Positions 37,601 through 48,592 are shown, numbered from the stretch's first letter. The stretch: 64,000 nucleotides of DNA from Plutella xylostella (GCF_932276165.1 NC_063995.1:10478001-10542000); one strand, 5' to 3'. Numbers and translations are program-made. The notes: a model not told the origin generated them from the letters alone.

Positions 37601-40600
37601 ATAGTCTAAGAGACACGATATAACTTTATTGGCGTCGTTTAATACGCCTTTCACCAATCTGTGGACAAATGGCGATGTGATTATCTACGTCGATAAAGAT
37701 GCCGTGCAACCCGATCATGTCCAAGTTCTGAATTTAGAAACAAATAGATTGTCTGATTGTCATCATTTTAAGCAATAAGGCCGCCGCCTTTTTGTACTAT
37801 TTTATTAGAATTTTTCTACATATTTTTACTAATACATGGCTAACTAACACACACACTCACGGCTCAAATACACCTGCAACGCCTCATCCTCCGGCTCCTG
37901 GTTAACCGCAGGTTGGAACACGGGCGGCGGCGCTCATAGGGGACGCTCTAGGAGGCTCTAGGACCCTGGTACTCAACCTTTTTTTTTAAAGGCCACAAAA
38001 ATGTTTAAGTCATGGTTTCGCGGGCCACAAGCAATATTTCTTTGTTTTTTTTTTACTATTATAAAGCGATGTAAACTATCGAATATAATATAAAAAAAAC
38101 AGATGCATATTCCCTATTATCTCTCATGGCACGCGGGCCTCTGATAAAGGCAGGATGAGTATAGCTGCTCTAGTAGGAACTAGAATGTACCTATAATGAC
38201 ACTCACGACTCAAGTAAACCTGTAGCGCCTCATCCTCCGGCTCCTGGTTCACTACAGGTTGGAACACCAGCGGCTGCGGTCTAGGAGGAACTACTGTACT
38301 ACTAATGTATGACACACACAAACTCACGGCTCAAGTACACCTGCAGTGCTTCATCCTCCTCCAGCTCCTGGTTCACAGCGGGTTGGAACGGGCGGGGTCT
38401 AGGAGGAACCAGAATGTATAACTGGCTACTACACACACTCACGGCTCAAATACACCTGTAGCGCCTCATCCTCTGGCTCCTGGTTCACCACAGGTTGGAA
38501 GACAGGCGGCGGCGGCGGCGGCGCGCGGCGCAACAGCTGTAGCGTGCGCGCGCTCATAGGGGACGCGGGCTCGGCCCGTGCACGGGAGGGTATTGGGCTG
38601 CTGGGGGCGAGGTCTAGCAGGTACTGGAATGCAGTTGAGTTAGGGGTTATGTACTTTTAGGGCGTACGTACTCCATACTCAATCATTTATTGCGTCCATA
38701 AGTTTTACAGGTGTTCAATACATTAAATTAGGAACTTTATGGACCCTGTCGGGCACGTAATGGATATTTATAGACATTACATATACTTACGCAATGCAGA
38801 ATATAGGTGGCCTTGAGTTGACCAAAATGTACGCATGTATGTATAGGTACTCGTAAGTACATATTTTTAATCATGAAAGAATTATAAAGCGGATGAATAG
38901 CTTTGAATCATCGCCTCACATCGCACCATAGGACAAACTTTTAAAGAAACGGGCAGTAATAGAAACTTCAAATTAGAGTCCACAATTTAGAATCCCACCT
39001 GTGCCTCATCAACAGCCTTCCCCGCCTCAATGCTCCTCAACAACCAAAGCGCCGACACCACCGGCACAGTCGGCAGTTCCTTCGCCGCCGCCGCCGCCGC
39101 CGCCCCGCTTCCACTAACTATGTGAGTGACGCGCGAGTGCGGCGCGGAGTAGCGGACGCCACCCCCGCGCGACACGCAGGCGTTGGCGCGCTCCCGCCAG
39201 CCGCCTTCAGGGCCGGTTACCCAGATCTGTGGGGGGGTGAGGAAAGTTATTGTTTATGCCCTTAGAATTAATCATGATCAGCCAAAAATCATCCACTGCT
39301 GGACATAACATAAGGAGCGCCTCGGTCCTCGGTCTTAGAATTAGTAGGAAGTCATTATTATGTCACCAGTTTTGTATGAAGATTCATGTTATAACAGAGG
39401 GGGTTTCAGTCTATATCTTGCTGAAGATCATACAGGGGCATAATAAGGGGTTAAAGGTTTGGGAAGTAATAATCCATACTTTTGTGGGTATAATATCGAC
39501 AATTTGATTACACTCATACTCACACAAAATCCGTCAAAGATAGGTCCGGCCTTCTTGATCAAACTCATGTCGAAATTTTCAAAAGCAGTCTGTATATCTT
39601 TGTCCACAGCATCTGAAGACTTTCTTGTGTCTTGTGAAAGCTGCAAATACAAAGTACATGTTTGAAACGTTTCATGTGTAATAGCTAGAAGTTAAGATCC
39701 AAATAAAGAATTCAATATGTTACCTTCATTCGTCCAGAAAGGGTAGAAATGTCTGCTGATCTTGTCTCATCTACAAAGTTGCTTGGAGGTCGTAGGTTTG
39801 TTATTCTTGAAAAGTTGAGACCTAAAATAATAAAAATACAACGTAGTCAAAACAATATACTTACATGTATCCTCAAGTTTGAAATACCTTTTTGCCAAAT
39901 TAGAAATACAATTAAAATATGCCATATATGGCAATTAATGGTATGCATAACAACAACTTACAGAATCTGTTGTTTATAGAATCTTGTGCCAGTAATACCT
40001 AAGTACTTTAGAAAGTAGGTACTTACTCATATCAGGCAGGCGGTGCTCAGCCAGAGGCGAGGAAGTCGACGCACCGACCACTCTGAGGATAGATTGATGC
40101 TTATTATAGTGGAAATACATGGAGAAAAGCAAGATCAGGTCACAAAACTTATTACAGTGGTTATTATAATAAAGTGAGCTGGTGATATATTTTATGTAGA
40201 AATTCTGTTACAGATACTACTAGATTCTGATACTGATCTATAGTTTTTTTTTAAATATATACAATCGTATTAATGGCTGGTGGTTTGTACAAGTCACCTC
40301 TGACCACCCGCTACCTACTTGGAATATAGTCGTGAGCAATGCGCATTATGTATGTAGGTATTTAAACGCAAATTCCTAGTTGTTACCCTATACTTCTTCC
40401 ACAAACACTACTCTGAGAAGCAAATCAATTTTACTTGATGAATGGTGGTTTTATTGCCTTGCAAACAAGATTTTAATTTCAATTTTAACTTTAATTACAA
40501 TAAGTAAGTACTATACTCACATCATTATGCGGTTAGTTAGACCTATTTAGTTTAGCATATTTAGTTGCATTATATATTTAAGTTATCTAATTGATAAGTT

Positions 40601-43179
40601 AGTGATTAGTAGTTATCTTACTTATATACTTAAGTTTTTTAAGCCTTTTTTGTGATCTGTCCCGATCTCGATATAGAATTTACTATAGTAATCTTACAGT
40701 GAATCCTGTTATTAGCCTTTCTGTTTTTTGTCTGTACTTACCATTAATTTATATAATGTAACGCTGTTGGATTTTCAATAAAAACTAAAATAAAAAATAA
40801 ATAAAATAAAACGTAAACATTACATACCTGTACTTAGCAAGCGGCAGCGCAACTCCTTTGCTAGCGGAGTCCTTGACCCAGGCGGGCAGCGCGCACGCCT
40901 TGCCGTATTCTAGTGCAGCTTTGTATTTCTCACTGCCGACGCCTTCTCTGGATACAGGGGAACGAGTTTAGTTTTATGAAACAGTTACACTTGTATCATA
41001 AATAGTTGCTATGACCAGGGCAGTCTGATTACACTAGATTATCAGGCCTGGTAAAAAGTGAATCTTTACTTATTTATATCTTTGAATCTTTACTTTAATT
41101 GTGCAAAGCAAAAAAAGAATATGAGACAAAAATTACTAACTTCGTCAAAATCACAACATCAGTAGTCTCACTCTGAAACGCTCCACTGAATGTTCCACCT
41201 CCTTCGTTCACCAACTTCATGATCATCTGTTTGTCCTTCTTTGATATACCGGACGTGGTCACTTGCAGGTTGGTGAATGGTGGTAGTTTGTGTTTCACGA
41301 AGTCTGGTGATGATCCGTTGACGTTTAACTGCAGTGACGCTTGCCATACCGCTTCTATCCACGCCTCACTCATAACTGGTATTCCTTTTTCTACCGATTT
41401 CTGTAACGAAATTGTAATGCTGGTGGAGTTAGGTACATTATATAATAGCAGTGATAGTATGATAGTAACTGGTAGTAGACTGGTGTTACCTTCCAGTAAG
41501 GGTGGTAACTACTGCATATTATGAAATGGTCAGATTTCATATGTTTGGTGGGCATGGTAGAGTTAATATTGGCCTGTATTAGTATAGGCATCCTTCCCAT
41601 TTAATTCTCAATGTTCTGTAGAGGTATACTAATTGTAGAACCCAGTTGGCTGATCTTAATCATGGACTGTAATTTCTATGTCTAACTTCATTGAAAAAGT
41701 AATGAAAATTGAGTACTTACAATATACTTATCAGATAGCACAGAATCCGACACCAGATGTGTGGTCTCATCAGTCAGGGCATTGGAGTATATGCCTCCCA
41801 TCCATTGCACTTTCCTTTTTATGCTCTCCTGAAAAAATTAAATGTTATTCCAATTAGTAACTTCAATGTGTTGAAAATAACATACTTGTACAGTATACCA
41901 AGTATACCAGTGTGTGTGACAGAATGTTGGGAAACTTGTGCAAATTTTGTCACACACACACTCCAGTATACTTACAGACTTGTACATACATATCTTCATT
42001 TCCTGTATACCAGTATTTGTGTGGGTGTGGTGTGTGGGTATGGAAAGGATGACTTGCGATTAGTTTAACAGGCTAAAAATATCTAATACTCATCTTACAT
42101 TGAGTGAAGATATAATTATGTTTTAAAGTAATAAGCCCATACCTTCTGCTGTTTAGTCATTCCACTGGCAGAGACAACTAGGCCTCTCATAGCCACGGTG
42201 AACACCGGCTCCGGGCCCGACGGGATGGGGGTGCCTTCTGTCAGGCAACAGGACAGGCAGCGGGGACCCACTAGTCTAAAAATATAAGCAAACACTTATA
42301 CAACCTAATATTGTTATAATTATACTAATAAATTGTTATTATTTTCTTCATACAGACGGGCCAAACGAACACCAACTTTTTGTTGACCTTGTTGCTGCAA
42401 TTTGCCCTGTATTATGTATGATAAATATCCATCGTTAGACATTTGTTGGGCTGGTCTGTACACAGCTTAACAAAACAAAGACATTTCAAAATGTATTAAT
42501 TGAGTATACCTAGAGCATAAGTAAAAGACTTGAGTCTAATGACAATATCACAAGCTTAAAGAGACAGAGAATTTATCTTATGGAATTGAGAATCATCATA
42601 TCACATCCAAGGTAGACAATAGTGGAAATCCTCACCTAAACATAGTCTATATTATAGAAAGAAAGAAAGAAATTAGACTCAGATAATCTAAAAGCTCAAG
42701 AGAGAGCTCTAATCAGATTTGCTATCTGAAGCTTTGATACTTACAAACATTTGGTAGCCTTGAGTTTTTCAAAAAATTCACCGGCAAACTCGTTAAGGAC
42801 AAAAACATCTCTTTTGGTCAATTTATCCAGGTCAGTGAGCTCGGTCTCCTTCACCCAACGAGGCTGCAGACCTCCTCCACGGTGACCTTCGCATGTCTTG
42901 GAAGAAAAATAAAGTTTTAGATAAGAGGAATAGTAATACTCCACATATGTTATGAAGTTATAATGTGAAAATATATTTAAGTAGGTACTTATGTTTAATG
43001 ATATTTGATAGTATTTCCTTTTGCGTGTGAGGATATTGATAACATATTTTTTCCAGAAGTATATTTTGAGTTTCAAGAGTTGCACTTACCACGAATGCAA
43101 GTTGCATATCTTCCGAGCAGTCATTTGTGTCTCGACAGTCTTTGCGAATAACAAAAGATACTTTTATATCTTCAGCCAT
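16649..43179 (-). CDS. TOPBP1: DNA topoisomerase 2-binding protein 1 (TopBP1/mus101), 28 coding exons
   Basis: A scaffold of BRCT repeats that loads replication factors and activates the ATR checkpoint kinase in the nucleus. Exons (minus strand, 5' to 3'): 43179-43090, 42896-42745, 42275-42143, 41828-41721, 41400-41141, 40947-40828, 40082-40027, 39821-39724, 39640-39524, 39226-38999, 38623-38443, 37502-37380, 37099-37041, 36467-36345, 35516-35359, 35086-34995, 29815-29708, 29415-29233, 28901-28782, 28417-28274, 27886-27732, 27437-27333, 27138-27088, 26950-26668, 22459-22329, 21455-21255, 20954-20731, 16841-16649. All junctions are GT-AG and keep phase. The total is 3996 nt, 1331 aa; the human protein has about 1520. 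The start is the ATG in ACCATGGC. Approximate BRCT regions: residues 1-105 (BRCT0), 108-186, 205-290, 370-460, 555-635, 635-735, 1120-1200 (TopBP1 BRCT7, HGKWVLHPAYVARSR) and 1220-1315 (BRCT8). Residues ~737-1083 look disordered. Trp1099 in VGWDDRTP matches the tryptophan of the ATR-activation domain. No equivalent of vertebrate BRCT6 is visible. Introns 16, 24 and 27 (5.2, 4.2 and 3.9 kb) are swollen by repeats, and six exons have broken copies nearby. Confidence 0.93.
18684..19731. mobile_element. 1.05 kb foldback element with ~480 bp arms
   Basis: The left arm begins TAGTCCAGTCA and the right arm ends TGACTGGACTA. The arms stay closely inverted for nearly their whole length (about 18684-19165 against 19240-19731), including G-rich/C-rich runs GGGGGGGAGGAGGGGGGG at ~18808 and their complement at ~19582. 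The flanks read CCACCTA and CTATAGG, which fits a 3-bp CTA target duplication. It sits inside the exon-27 fragment array, so it inserted after the array formed. No transposase frame. Confidence 0.88.
19752..20337. mobile_element. lepidopteran interspersed element (GGGTTCCGTAG family)
   Basis: It starts AGGGTTCCGTAGCCAAAATG, with an early (CCGTCTGT)n run. It ends CTACGGAACCCTTTGTGCGC followed by GACTCGCACTTGGCCGG. The outer ends are short inverted repeats (GGTTCCGTAG / CTACGGAACC). I recall this sequence as common in moth and butterfly introns and 3' UTRs; that is knowledge, not something tested here. It is non-coding. Confidence 0.75.
21705..22160 (-). pseudogene. two stopped copies of TOPBP1 exon 25 (WDD exon)
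   Basis: The true exon is 22459-22329. Copies at about 21719-21845 and 22021-22160 repeat it along with ~170 bp of intron containing TATAGCATGAGCCCTA and TTCACCACGCGTCACATA, giving a ~310 bp unit. On the minus strand, copy 22021-22160 reads GWDD then TGA. Copy 21719-21845 reads NTVG then TGA, which puts a stop exactly at the codon for the conserved tryptophan. Both keep a GTGAGTA-type donor. Confidence 0.85.
22753..24640 (+). mobile_element. 5'-truncated LINE with RT fragment (313 codons)
   Basis: The open frame at 22753-23694 begins at the RT palm: GILGPLLFLIYVNNI, then YADDTCLFY (catalytic YADD). It ends with a C-terminal region including YNSLVKPHLEY and NKLPKIIKESKSLPIFKK. The fingers and endonuclease are missing. 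The 3' end is probably the AATAAAGTACCTTAAACC(TTAAACC)n tail at 24598-24640, although an A-run at 23821-23837 could mark an internal end. It lies in TOPBP1 intron 24, antisense to the gene. Confidence 0.85.
24673..24916 (-). mobile_element. tRNA-derived SINE, copy 2
   Basis: This is the reverse complement of the same tRNA-like head as at 201, with GGTTCGATTCC in a CCCGG stem. It is joined to a different body (GTAAAATGGCAATAGGCCCG; ACCCCGCAAGGGAGTA). It lies in TOPBP1 intron 24 and is nearly identical to 47171-47421. Confidence 0.85.
25245..26374. repeat. repeat cluster with TIR-like arms and a duplicated block
   Basis: A block starting GGACCATGGGGTCCCGG and containing GGAAGGCGTGCATGGG occurs at about 25247-25345 and again at 25853-25960. 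The second copy is longer. It lies between arms TCCCATCAAAAACATAA...GAGCCAAGTTCAATAT (25597-25641) and ATATTGAACTTGGCTCTTATGTTTTTGATGGGA read inward (26341-26374). The second copy therefore appears to be carried inside a ~780 bp TIR element. Non-coding; it lies in TOPBP1 intron 24. Confidence 0.55.
29993..30026 (+). promoter_or_regulatory. core-promoter-like TATA plus initiator in the inverted arm
   Basis: TATATAAA at 29993-30000 is followed by an arthropod-type initiator TCAGT at 30022-30026. The initiator A is 31 bp from the first T, the canonical spacing. Homology with the other arm stops almost exactly at this initiator. Downstream, 30062-30160 is a 32-codon ORF (MAQCSHGSRRLRSDG...) of unknown meaning. 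Whether the promoter is used is not known. Confidence 0.5.
30745..31190. repeat. GC-rich minisatellite, ~60 bp period
   Basis: Units contain CACCTGCATCGCAGCGTACA, CCCGGCCCTG and CTGGCCACCGG, repeated at 60 bp steps (30799, 30859, 30919 and on) with a second unit type containing GCATAGACCCAGCCATGCAC. Long open frames on both strands arise only because the period is a multiple of three. I do not annotate them as genes. Confidence 0.88.
31691..31829. repeat. MITE, same family as 45651-45775
   Basis: The ends GGAGCGTTACTCTATACTGA and TCGTCATATAAAGTGACCCC are inverted. The interior GAGCTGTCGTGCAAT, with GGCACGTTTAATAC, matches the copy in TSR2 intron 3. No coding capacity. Confidence 0.75.
34697..34994. 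other. TOPBP1 intron 16 next to the inverted segment
   Basis: This short stretch lies between the right inverted arm and exon 16. The first ~45 bp are the outer member of the nested inverted pair. The rest is unremarkable AT-rich intron. Confidence 0.4.
35294..35332 (-). pseudogene. fragment of TOPBP1 exon 15
   Basis: It repeats the exon stretch encoding QQELVPIQYY (GGTAGTACTGGATGGGGACC on the plus strand) about 170 bp downstream of the true position within exon 15 (35516-35359). No splice site is kept. Confidence 0.75.
36020..36105 (-). pseudogene. two degenerate copies of TOPBP1 exon 14
   Basis: At 36053-36020 an internally deleted 34-nt version keeps the acceptor (CCCGTCAG), the first ~20 nt, the last ~12 nt and the GTGAGTA donor. 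At about 36081-36105 a second piece repeats the exon end plus donor (CTCACCATCCAGAACACTGTG on the plus strand). The 34-nt version would shift the frame if spliced in. The true exon is 36467-36345. Confidence 0.78.
36447..36830 (-). repeat. ~70 bp tandem units spanning the exon 14 acceptor edge
   Basis: The unit CCGCCTGCCGCTGACACCTG plus AGGGGTTAA and ATTCTATAACGTGCC is present at the true acceptor (36447-36515) and again from 36521. Weaker versions follow near 36738-36790 and 36795-36835. A MITE splits the series at 36604-36736. Confidence 0.65.
36604..36736. repeat. MITE-like inverted repeat
   Basis: The ends CGGTCAGCTACATAAGT and ACTTATGCAGCTGACTG read inward are inverted. The inverted match continues through TATACACTTCTGTAGCTTGT against its complement near 36700. 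Confidence 0.75.
37855..38410 (-). pseudogene. three truncated copies of TOPBP1 exon 11
   Basis: Copies lie at about 38410-38322, 38295-38200 and 37965-37855. The true exon is 38623-38443. Each copy retains the exon end (FQPVVNQEPEDEALQVYLS or variants) and a GTGAGT donor. The 37855 copy also retains an internally deleted piece of the middle (CGCTCATAGGGGACGC). Two copies have CTCCTAG just upstream as a possible acceptor. That would give the wrong phase for joining either exon 10 or exon 11, so they should not make protein. Confidence 0.85.
38677..38756 (-). repeat. interspersed repeat shared with 62864-62944
   Basis: GTGCCCGACAGGGTCCATAA through GCAATAAATGATTGAG occurs here on the minus strand and at 62864-62944 on the plus strand. 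The shape suggests a LINE 3' end. It lies in TOPBP1 intron 10. Confidence 0.7.
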
Positions 43180-44167
43180 GGTTATAGGGTATTTAAATTC
43201 AAACCAAATATTAATAGGGTCCTGGTTTTAGGAGACTCAACATTTTTCAAAAATAAAATAACCTCGACGGTTGTTTACAAAAACCCTCCAAAACCGAAAA
43301 TGAAATGTTGCCATCGTTTGACAGTATTTTTATACCCAAATACAAAAATTGCAACCTACTCATAACTTGGCGCACACAATCCACCATGACCCATAGAACA
43401 ACACTAAAACATTTTAATCACATTTTAATCGAGATAGGAACCACAGACAGTCATAATGTTAGTATTTATTTTTCTCACCACGAACTGACGATTTAAAAAA
43501 GAAACTTAGTTTCAGTAAGTACGTATAGATACACATAGGGAGGTTCATTGTTCACAAAAAAATTGACTGGTATAAAATACTTTTATGTTATGTAGGTACA
43601 TTAGGTATAATAAATTGAATAAACGATTAGCGAACGAGAAAAGGGTGCAGATCCTGTATAAGCATATCGTTTTCGTCAGGCTTAGTGTAGCTAAGCGCCT
43701 CTTTTTCACAATTTGTCATGTCTATCTTTTTATTTTGTGGTACTTCTGAGGGCTCATAAAATTAAGAGCATAATTTTATCTACCAAAATAGTAGTTTGTT
43801 TTTTATAGAGGCAATTATTGACATGTCATTTGTTTTATACTGCGTTTCAAATTTTCATTCTGAATACACATTAAAAAGAATGACTGAATAATTATGTATA
43901 TTTTGAATTTTATTTAGACTGTATATGGAAATATTCACCACGTTTTTCATTTTATATAAACAAATGTATACGATTTTCATCTTTTAAAATAATGAAAAGC
44001 TTTTTGTATGCATGATAAATTTTAATGACAGCTGAATCAGCTGGATGGTTTAAATCGATATCGCAACACTGTTATTGATTTGTGTTGTGTGTGGTGTGAG
44101 GTTAGAAAATGTGTATAATTAATAAAATATAATATTTATACCCCGAAATCACTACAAGTCTATCATA
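43180..44167. promoter_or_regulatory. shared upstream region of TOPBP1 and TSR2
   Basis: About 988 bp separate the two divergent start codons. A DRE-like AATCGATAT lies at 44053-44061, close to TSR2. It is seven of eight bases to TATCGATA, the DREF site common at insect replication and growth genes. No TATA box at a convincing distance was found for either gene. The rest is AT-rich with no repeat I recognise. Confidence 0.4.
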
Positions 44168-46380
44168 ATGTTGTACGACGACTTCAAACCTATAGTCGAT
44201 GTGGTTCTCAACAACTGGACAGCCCTACAACTTGCTGTCGAACATGGGATGGGTGCGCCAGGTGGAAAAGAGGTAAGTTTAAAGTATTGTACGAACCGGG
44301 TGAGTTCAGTTGGTACCTTCCTGGTCTGGCTTCTAAGATCCGAAGTGTACTCGCCCCCTGATAGAGTAATATAGCCTGATAGCTCAGTCGACACAGTTCA
44401 CAGTGCTAATACAACACATTCCAAACATCTATGTATGGCTATCTATCCAGCAGCTGCAGCTATACGGGTTTGCTATCGTCGTAGATAAAAATAAATAATG
44501 TTGTGATTCGCCATAAAAAACGGCAAGTTTATCGACGTCGATAAAAAAAAACCTGTGTAGCGGCAGCAGAATATACTTATACTATTGTACATTGGCTGAT
44601 GATGGCTGTTTATTTTTTCAGACTGCCCAGTTGATGTCAGTCTATGTGGCCAGATACTGTGTGGAGAACATTGTAGATGTTGAAGACTTGGAAGAAGTGC
44701 TTGAAGACCTGATGGATGAAGAATTTGAGACAGTTTGCCACGATCATTCACCGAGAGGTTTGTAGCATTGAATTTTGAAATAAACATTTTTGGCATCATC
44801 AAATATGCCCAAATATGTCTAGGGCTGGAATCAAACCCAGACTGTCTAGGTTTTTGGTAAGTATGACACCAATGAATATAAAGAAATAATATTAAATGGC
44901 AAATAGATTCATGGTATCTCACTCTTTCAACTTTACCAGTCATTGAATTAAACATTTCAAATAACATAAACATGTTCAATTTCAGAAATAGCCACATTAC
45001 TAATGAAGTTCCTGGATCTGCTGAAGAAAGGCCAGAACGAAGAAGTGCTGGCGCAGATGGCGGCGCTGCCCCCGTGCCGCATGTGGCTCAGCCAGCCCAT
45101 GCACAAGGCTGTGCCGCCACAGGTAAACACATTTATTTATTTATATAAGGCACATCAACAGTACATGTTACAATACACTTATAAAAGAAAGGTTAGAGAG
45201 GTACTTATCAATAACATGTACCAATTACAGACATGCTCAACACTTGTTAGGCACATAACAAAACATAGAAATAATCATAATTAAAAATACAGTTTAGTAT
45301 TACAAAAAACACATGACAAAAATGCACAGTCCACAATAATATACTGCAGGACATGAGATATTACACAACAACACATCATTGAATCAATCAATTTATGAAT
45401 TCATTTTACACACTTGTTTCATTTTAAGTGCTCATATTGTATCATTTCAAGTGAAAAATGCTGAATGATAGACCAAAATAAACGAAAAATTTACTGTCTG
45501 ATCTCACCTATACTGGTAGTTATTGTGAGATAAAATATAGCCTATAGCACTCTATAGGATAACCTAAACTTTTGTAATGTGGCTGTAATCATTAAAAAAT
45601 AGGAATAATTGCGAATACCTGAACTGCCGTCTGAACTGCACCACGTGCCTGGAGGGTTACTCTATACTGACGAAAAACGAACGAATGAGGGCTGTCATGC
45701 AATAGGCATATTTAATACTGCAGAGTAGAGTTGTGGCTCTGAAACTTTGTTTTTCGTCATATAGAATGACCCTCCGGATCGCCTTGGTCCACACCGCCGG
45801 GTGCCGACACTGTTCATTCTCTGGATCTGGCCCCCCTGCTCCCGCGGCCGCTCGCACAAAAGTGATGCGCGCTCAGGCGGTGCTTGCTTACGTGGATATT
45901 TCGTTCTACCCGCAACTTGCCAATATTAAAATATTAAGGAACCTCTACACTCTCAATAGCCGAAACCGGTACTTAGTGACAGTTTTATAGAGGTAAAAGA
46001 ATTTGTAGTTTTGCAGCATACACTAAAAATACAAGCTAAGCAATTAATTGTTAGGCAAAATAATTCAAGAGAATTTGACCATGTACTTATTCATAATTCC
46101 ACAAAAACTTCTCATTCTTATCACACCAACCGTTTGATTTACGTATTTGTGATTTACAAAAAAATACTCCTTCTATATTTTCCAGTCGCACGGTAACCCA
46201 GATGACGACACTACAAGTAGCAGTGATGATGAAGAAAACGCCACAGCAGTAAATGGACATCATCAGCCGTCATCATCAGCTCAACCCTCATCATCACAAG
46301 CAACAGAGCAACCAGAACCCATGGACGAAGACGAGCCCGAGCCAGGCTGGACAGTTGTCAAAACGAAAAGGAAAAAATAG
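44168..46380 (+). CDS. TSR2: pre-rRNA-processing protein TSR2 (eS26 escort chaperone)
   Basis: Exons are 44168-44272, 44622-44757, 44986-45122 and 46186-46380, all GT-AG with matching phases 0, 1, 0. The product is 190 aa. The N-terminal TSR2 domain reads NNWTALQLAVEHGMG (residues 15-29), as in human TSR2 around WPALQIAVENGFGG. EDLEEVLEDLMDEEFETV and a helical region LLMKFLDLLKKGQNEEVL follow. The C terminus is an acidic, Ser-rich linker (DDDTTSSSDDEEN) and the conserved GWTVVKTKRKK end. In yeast and human, TSR2 holds free ribosomal protein eS26 and hands it to the pre-40S particle in the nucleus. Intron 3 contains a MITE (45651-45775). The human protein is 191 aa, so the length fits. The start is the only ATG in frame before the conserved domain. 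Confidence 0.94.
45651..45775. repeat. MITE in TSR2 intron 3
   Basis: GGAGGGTTACTCTATACTGA at the left end is inverted at the right end as TCATATAGAATGACCCTCC. It matches the element at 31691-31829. Confidence 0.8.
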
Positions 46381-46509
46381 AATATTTTGAATTTAGAACG
46401 GTTAAGTTTTATTTTTTTGTTACTATTGACCATAGTGTATGGAGGAGTTTTGTTTTTAATTTATAGAGTAGGTGGGTTGTAATGGAAATGTTGCATCAGC
46501 CGATATTGC

Positions 46510-46515
46510 AATAAA
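46510..46515 (+). terminator. TSR2 polyadenylation signal
   Basis: AATAAA lies 130 bp after the TSR2 stop codon. It is the first such hexamer downstream on this strand. Confidence 0.6.
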
Positions 46516-47170
46516 ATCATTATTGTAAGGTTCTATAGTAAATAATGGTATGAGTATCAGATTAGTCTACTACATTTGATTGTAGTATGTATGTGTATTT
46601 TATTACACTTATGTTGTCACTTACCTAAAACTTATTAGGTAGGTAAATAAATATACTTAAGTACATAGTTTTTGGAAATTTGTGAAAAAATTGTTTCCTA
46701 CATCCATGTACAGTGTACACTTTTAAGGTGGTATTCTCAAATTTCCAGAAATCTTAGTGCTCCACATGATAAATGTAAACAATGTTTAGAATGAGCCCCT
46801 GAGTAACTCTCGTTCGGCTTACTATAACTATAACAACTTACACTTCTTGTGCAACACCCTGTATAATGTATTGGTACTTTCTTACCTAATGTACTTATCC
46901 ACAGTGCTGATTGTGAGCGATGCATTACAATGTCTGTATAAATGTATACATAGTAAATAATATTATGTACTATAGTACCTGTATGTATTTACCTTATTGA
47001 TATTTTATCCTTCTACATGTAGTTATTACTACCCTTCTATAATGCTTCCGGAAAAAATAGTATTACTGTGACTTACCTATTAAATTAAATATCAAAATAA
47101 AACCATATATTTATGAAACGTTTAAGCCTCTTTAATTTTCATACAAATCATAGTTCCTATAATAATAAAC

Positions 47171-47421
47171 ACGCACTTACGCCTTGTACTACTGTACTCC
47201 CTTGCGGGGTAGGCAGAGGTGCATTGCTGCACCCACTTTTCGCCAGAGTGTTATGTTAGTCCCAATGTAATAGGGGGCGGGCCTATTGCCATTTTACGGG
47301 CACATCCAAGACCCGAGAACAAATATCTGTGTTTAAACAAATATCTGCCCCAGCCGGGAATCGAACCCGGGACCATCGGCTCAGTAGTCAGGGTCACTAA
47401 CCGCTACGCCATTCGGTCGTC
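47171..47421 (-). mobile_element. tRNA-derived SINE, copy 3
   Basis: It is nearly identical to the copy at 24673-24916 over its whole length, with only scattered substitutions. This suggests recent amplification. Confidence 0.85.
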
Positions 47422-48592
47422 AATTCCTATAATAATAAAAGTTTATAAAAACTCAACTCATGAGATAATTTTAAAAATATATCATACTAATGTAAGCTAA
47501 CAAACATAAGATTCATTCATTCGATAAGAGACAGCCTGTATATCTTCTTTAACTGATGCTCATTCAAAATTACAATTCGAAGTCCCATAACTTAATTAAA
47601 AGCTTATCAAGGAGTAGGTAAACTTAAGTTTTCATACAAAGTACTTTCACAATTCAGGAGCCTCGGGGCTTTTAGCCGTTTTCAAAGTAGGATACACGTC
47701 TTTGAACATTCAACACAACAAGTCAATAGAATCTGAGTTTCAGTAAGTTAGTTTAGTACTTACCTACCGAAAAGTATGGTCTGGAGCTAAGAAACCTTAA
47801 TTTTTTTGTAATTCTGAGATGATGCTACCTAAAAGTGATTAGGTTCCGTTACGACACGCTGTATTGCGAAAAAAACTTGACAAGATTGTTATAACATAGA
47901 TATACAGGATCAAACTTTCAAAGCCAGGTGAATGTTACCAAAATAGAGAGACTGAAGTCATGAAAAAATTATGAAAGCTAACCAGTTTTAAGGAATTGCA
48001 AAACTGGCTGCGACAATAAAGGGTTTCATTATCATAGGTTCTTATCTACTAATCGAAACATCAGACAGATGCTTCTTGTAAGTACCTACCTACATAATTT
48101 GCCTGAAGTCGAACCAATATAACAAAAGTACAAGAAGACTCAAGTAATTTCGACTGAAAACTTTTTCTTAATTATTCCTTATTAACACGGGAAAGCGGCA
48201 TTCAGCCAACGAGAAAAAGGGTTTAAACTTTCGAAAGTAAAAGTGTAGGTACCTCTGCGTAGGTATCTCATTAAAAGTTCATCAAGTGAATTAAATAAAG
48301 ACTGGAGGCAAATAAATCCGTTTACAGTGTAGGGTTCTTAACTACCAAGCTAAGTAGTAGGTGGTTTATTGAAATTGTTGTTTAAGTAAATATAAAAATT
48401 AAAAACCTGGACGACTTGGCAGGACGGTGCAGGAGAGAAACCCGAAATCACTCAGGTGACATTCTTTTCATCAGACTGTAGTGAATGTCTTGTAGATACT
48501 ATGTAAGTACCTAACTCTGACTTCTAGTTCAGACATTCTGTAAATTTTTCGGTATGACGTCATTAAATTTCAACTGGAGACAGGTAACTTAG

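Noticed and set aside
38200..38410. Exon 11 copies as cassette exons using the CTCCTAG acceptor
   Set aside because: The phase after that acceptor gives stops whether joined to exon 10 or exon 11.
43021..43365. 114-codon plus-strand open frame over TOPBP1 exon 1
   Set aside because: It is antisense to a well-supported first exon, AT-rich and without homology that I recognise.
44473..44997. 174-codon open frame on the minus strand
   Set aside because: It lies antisense across TSR2 exon 2 and introns. It has no domain, and the plus strand there codes for conserved TSR2 residues.
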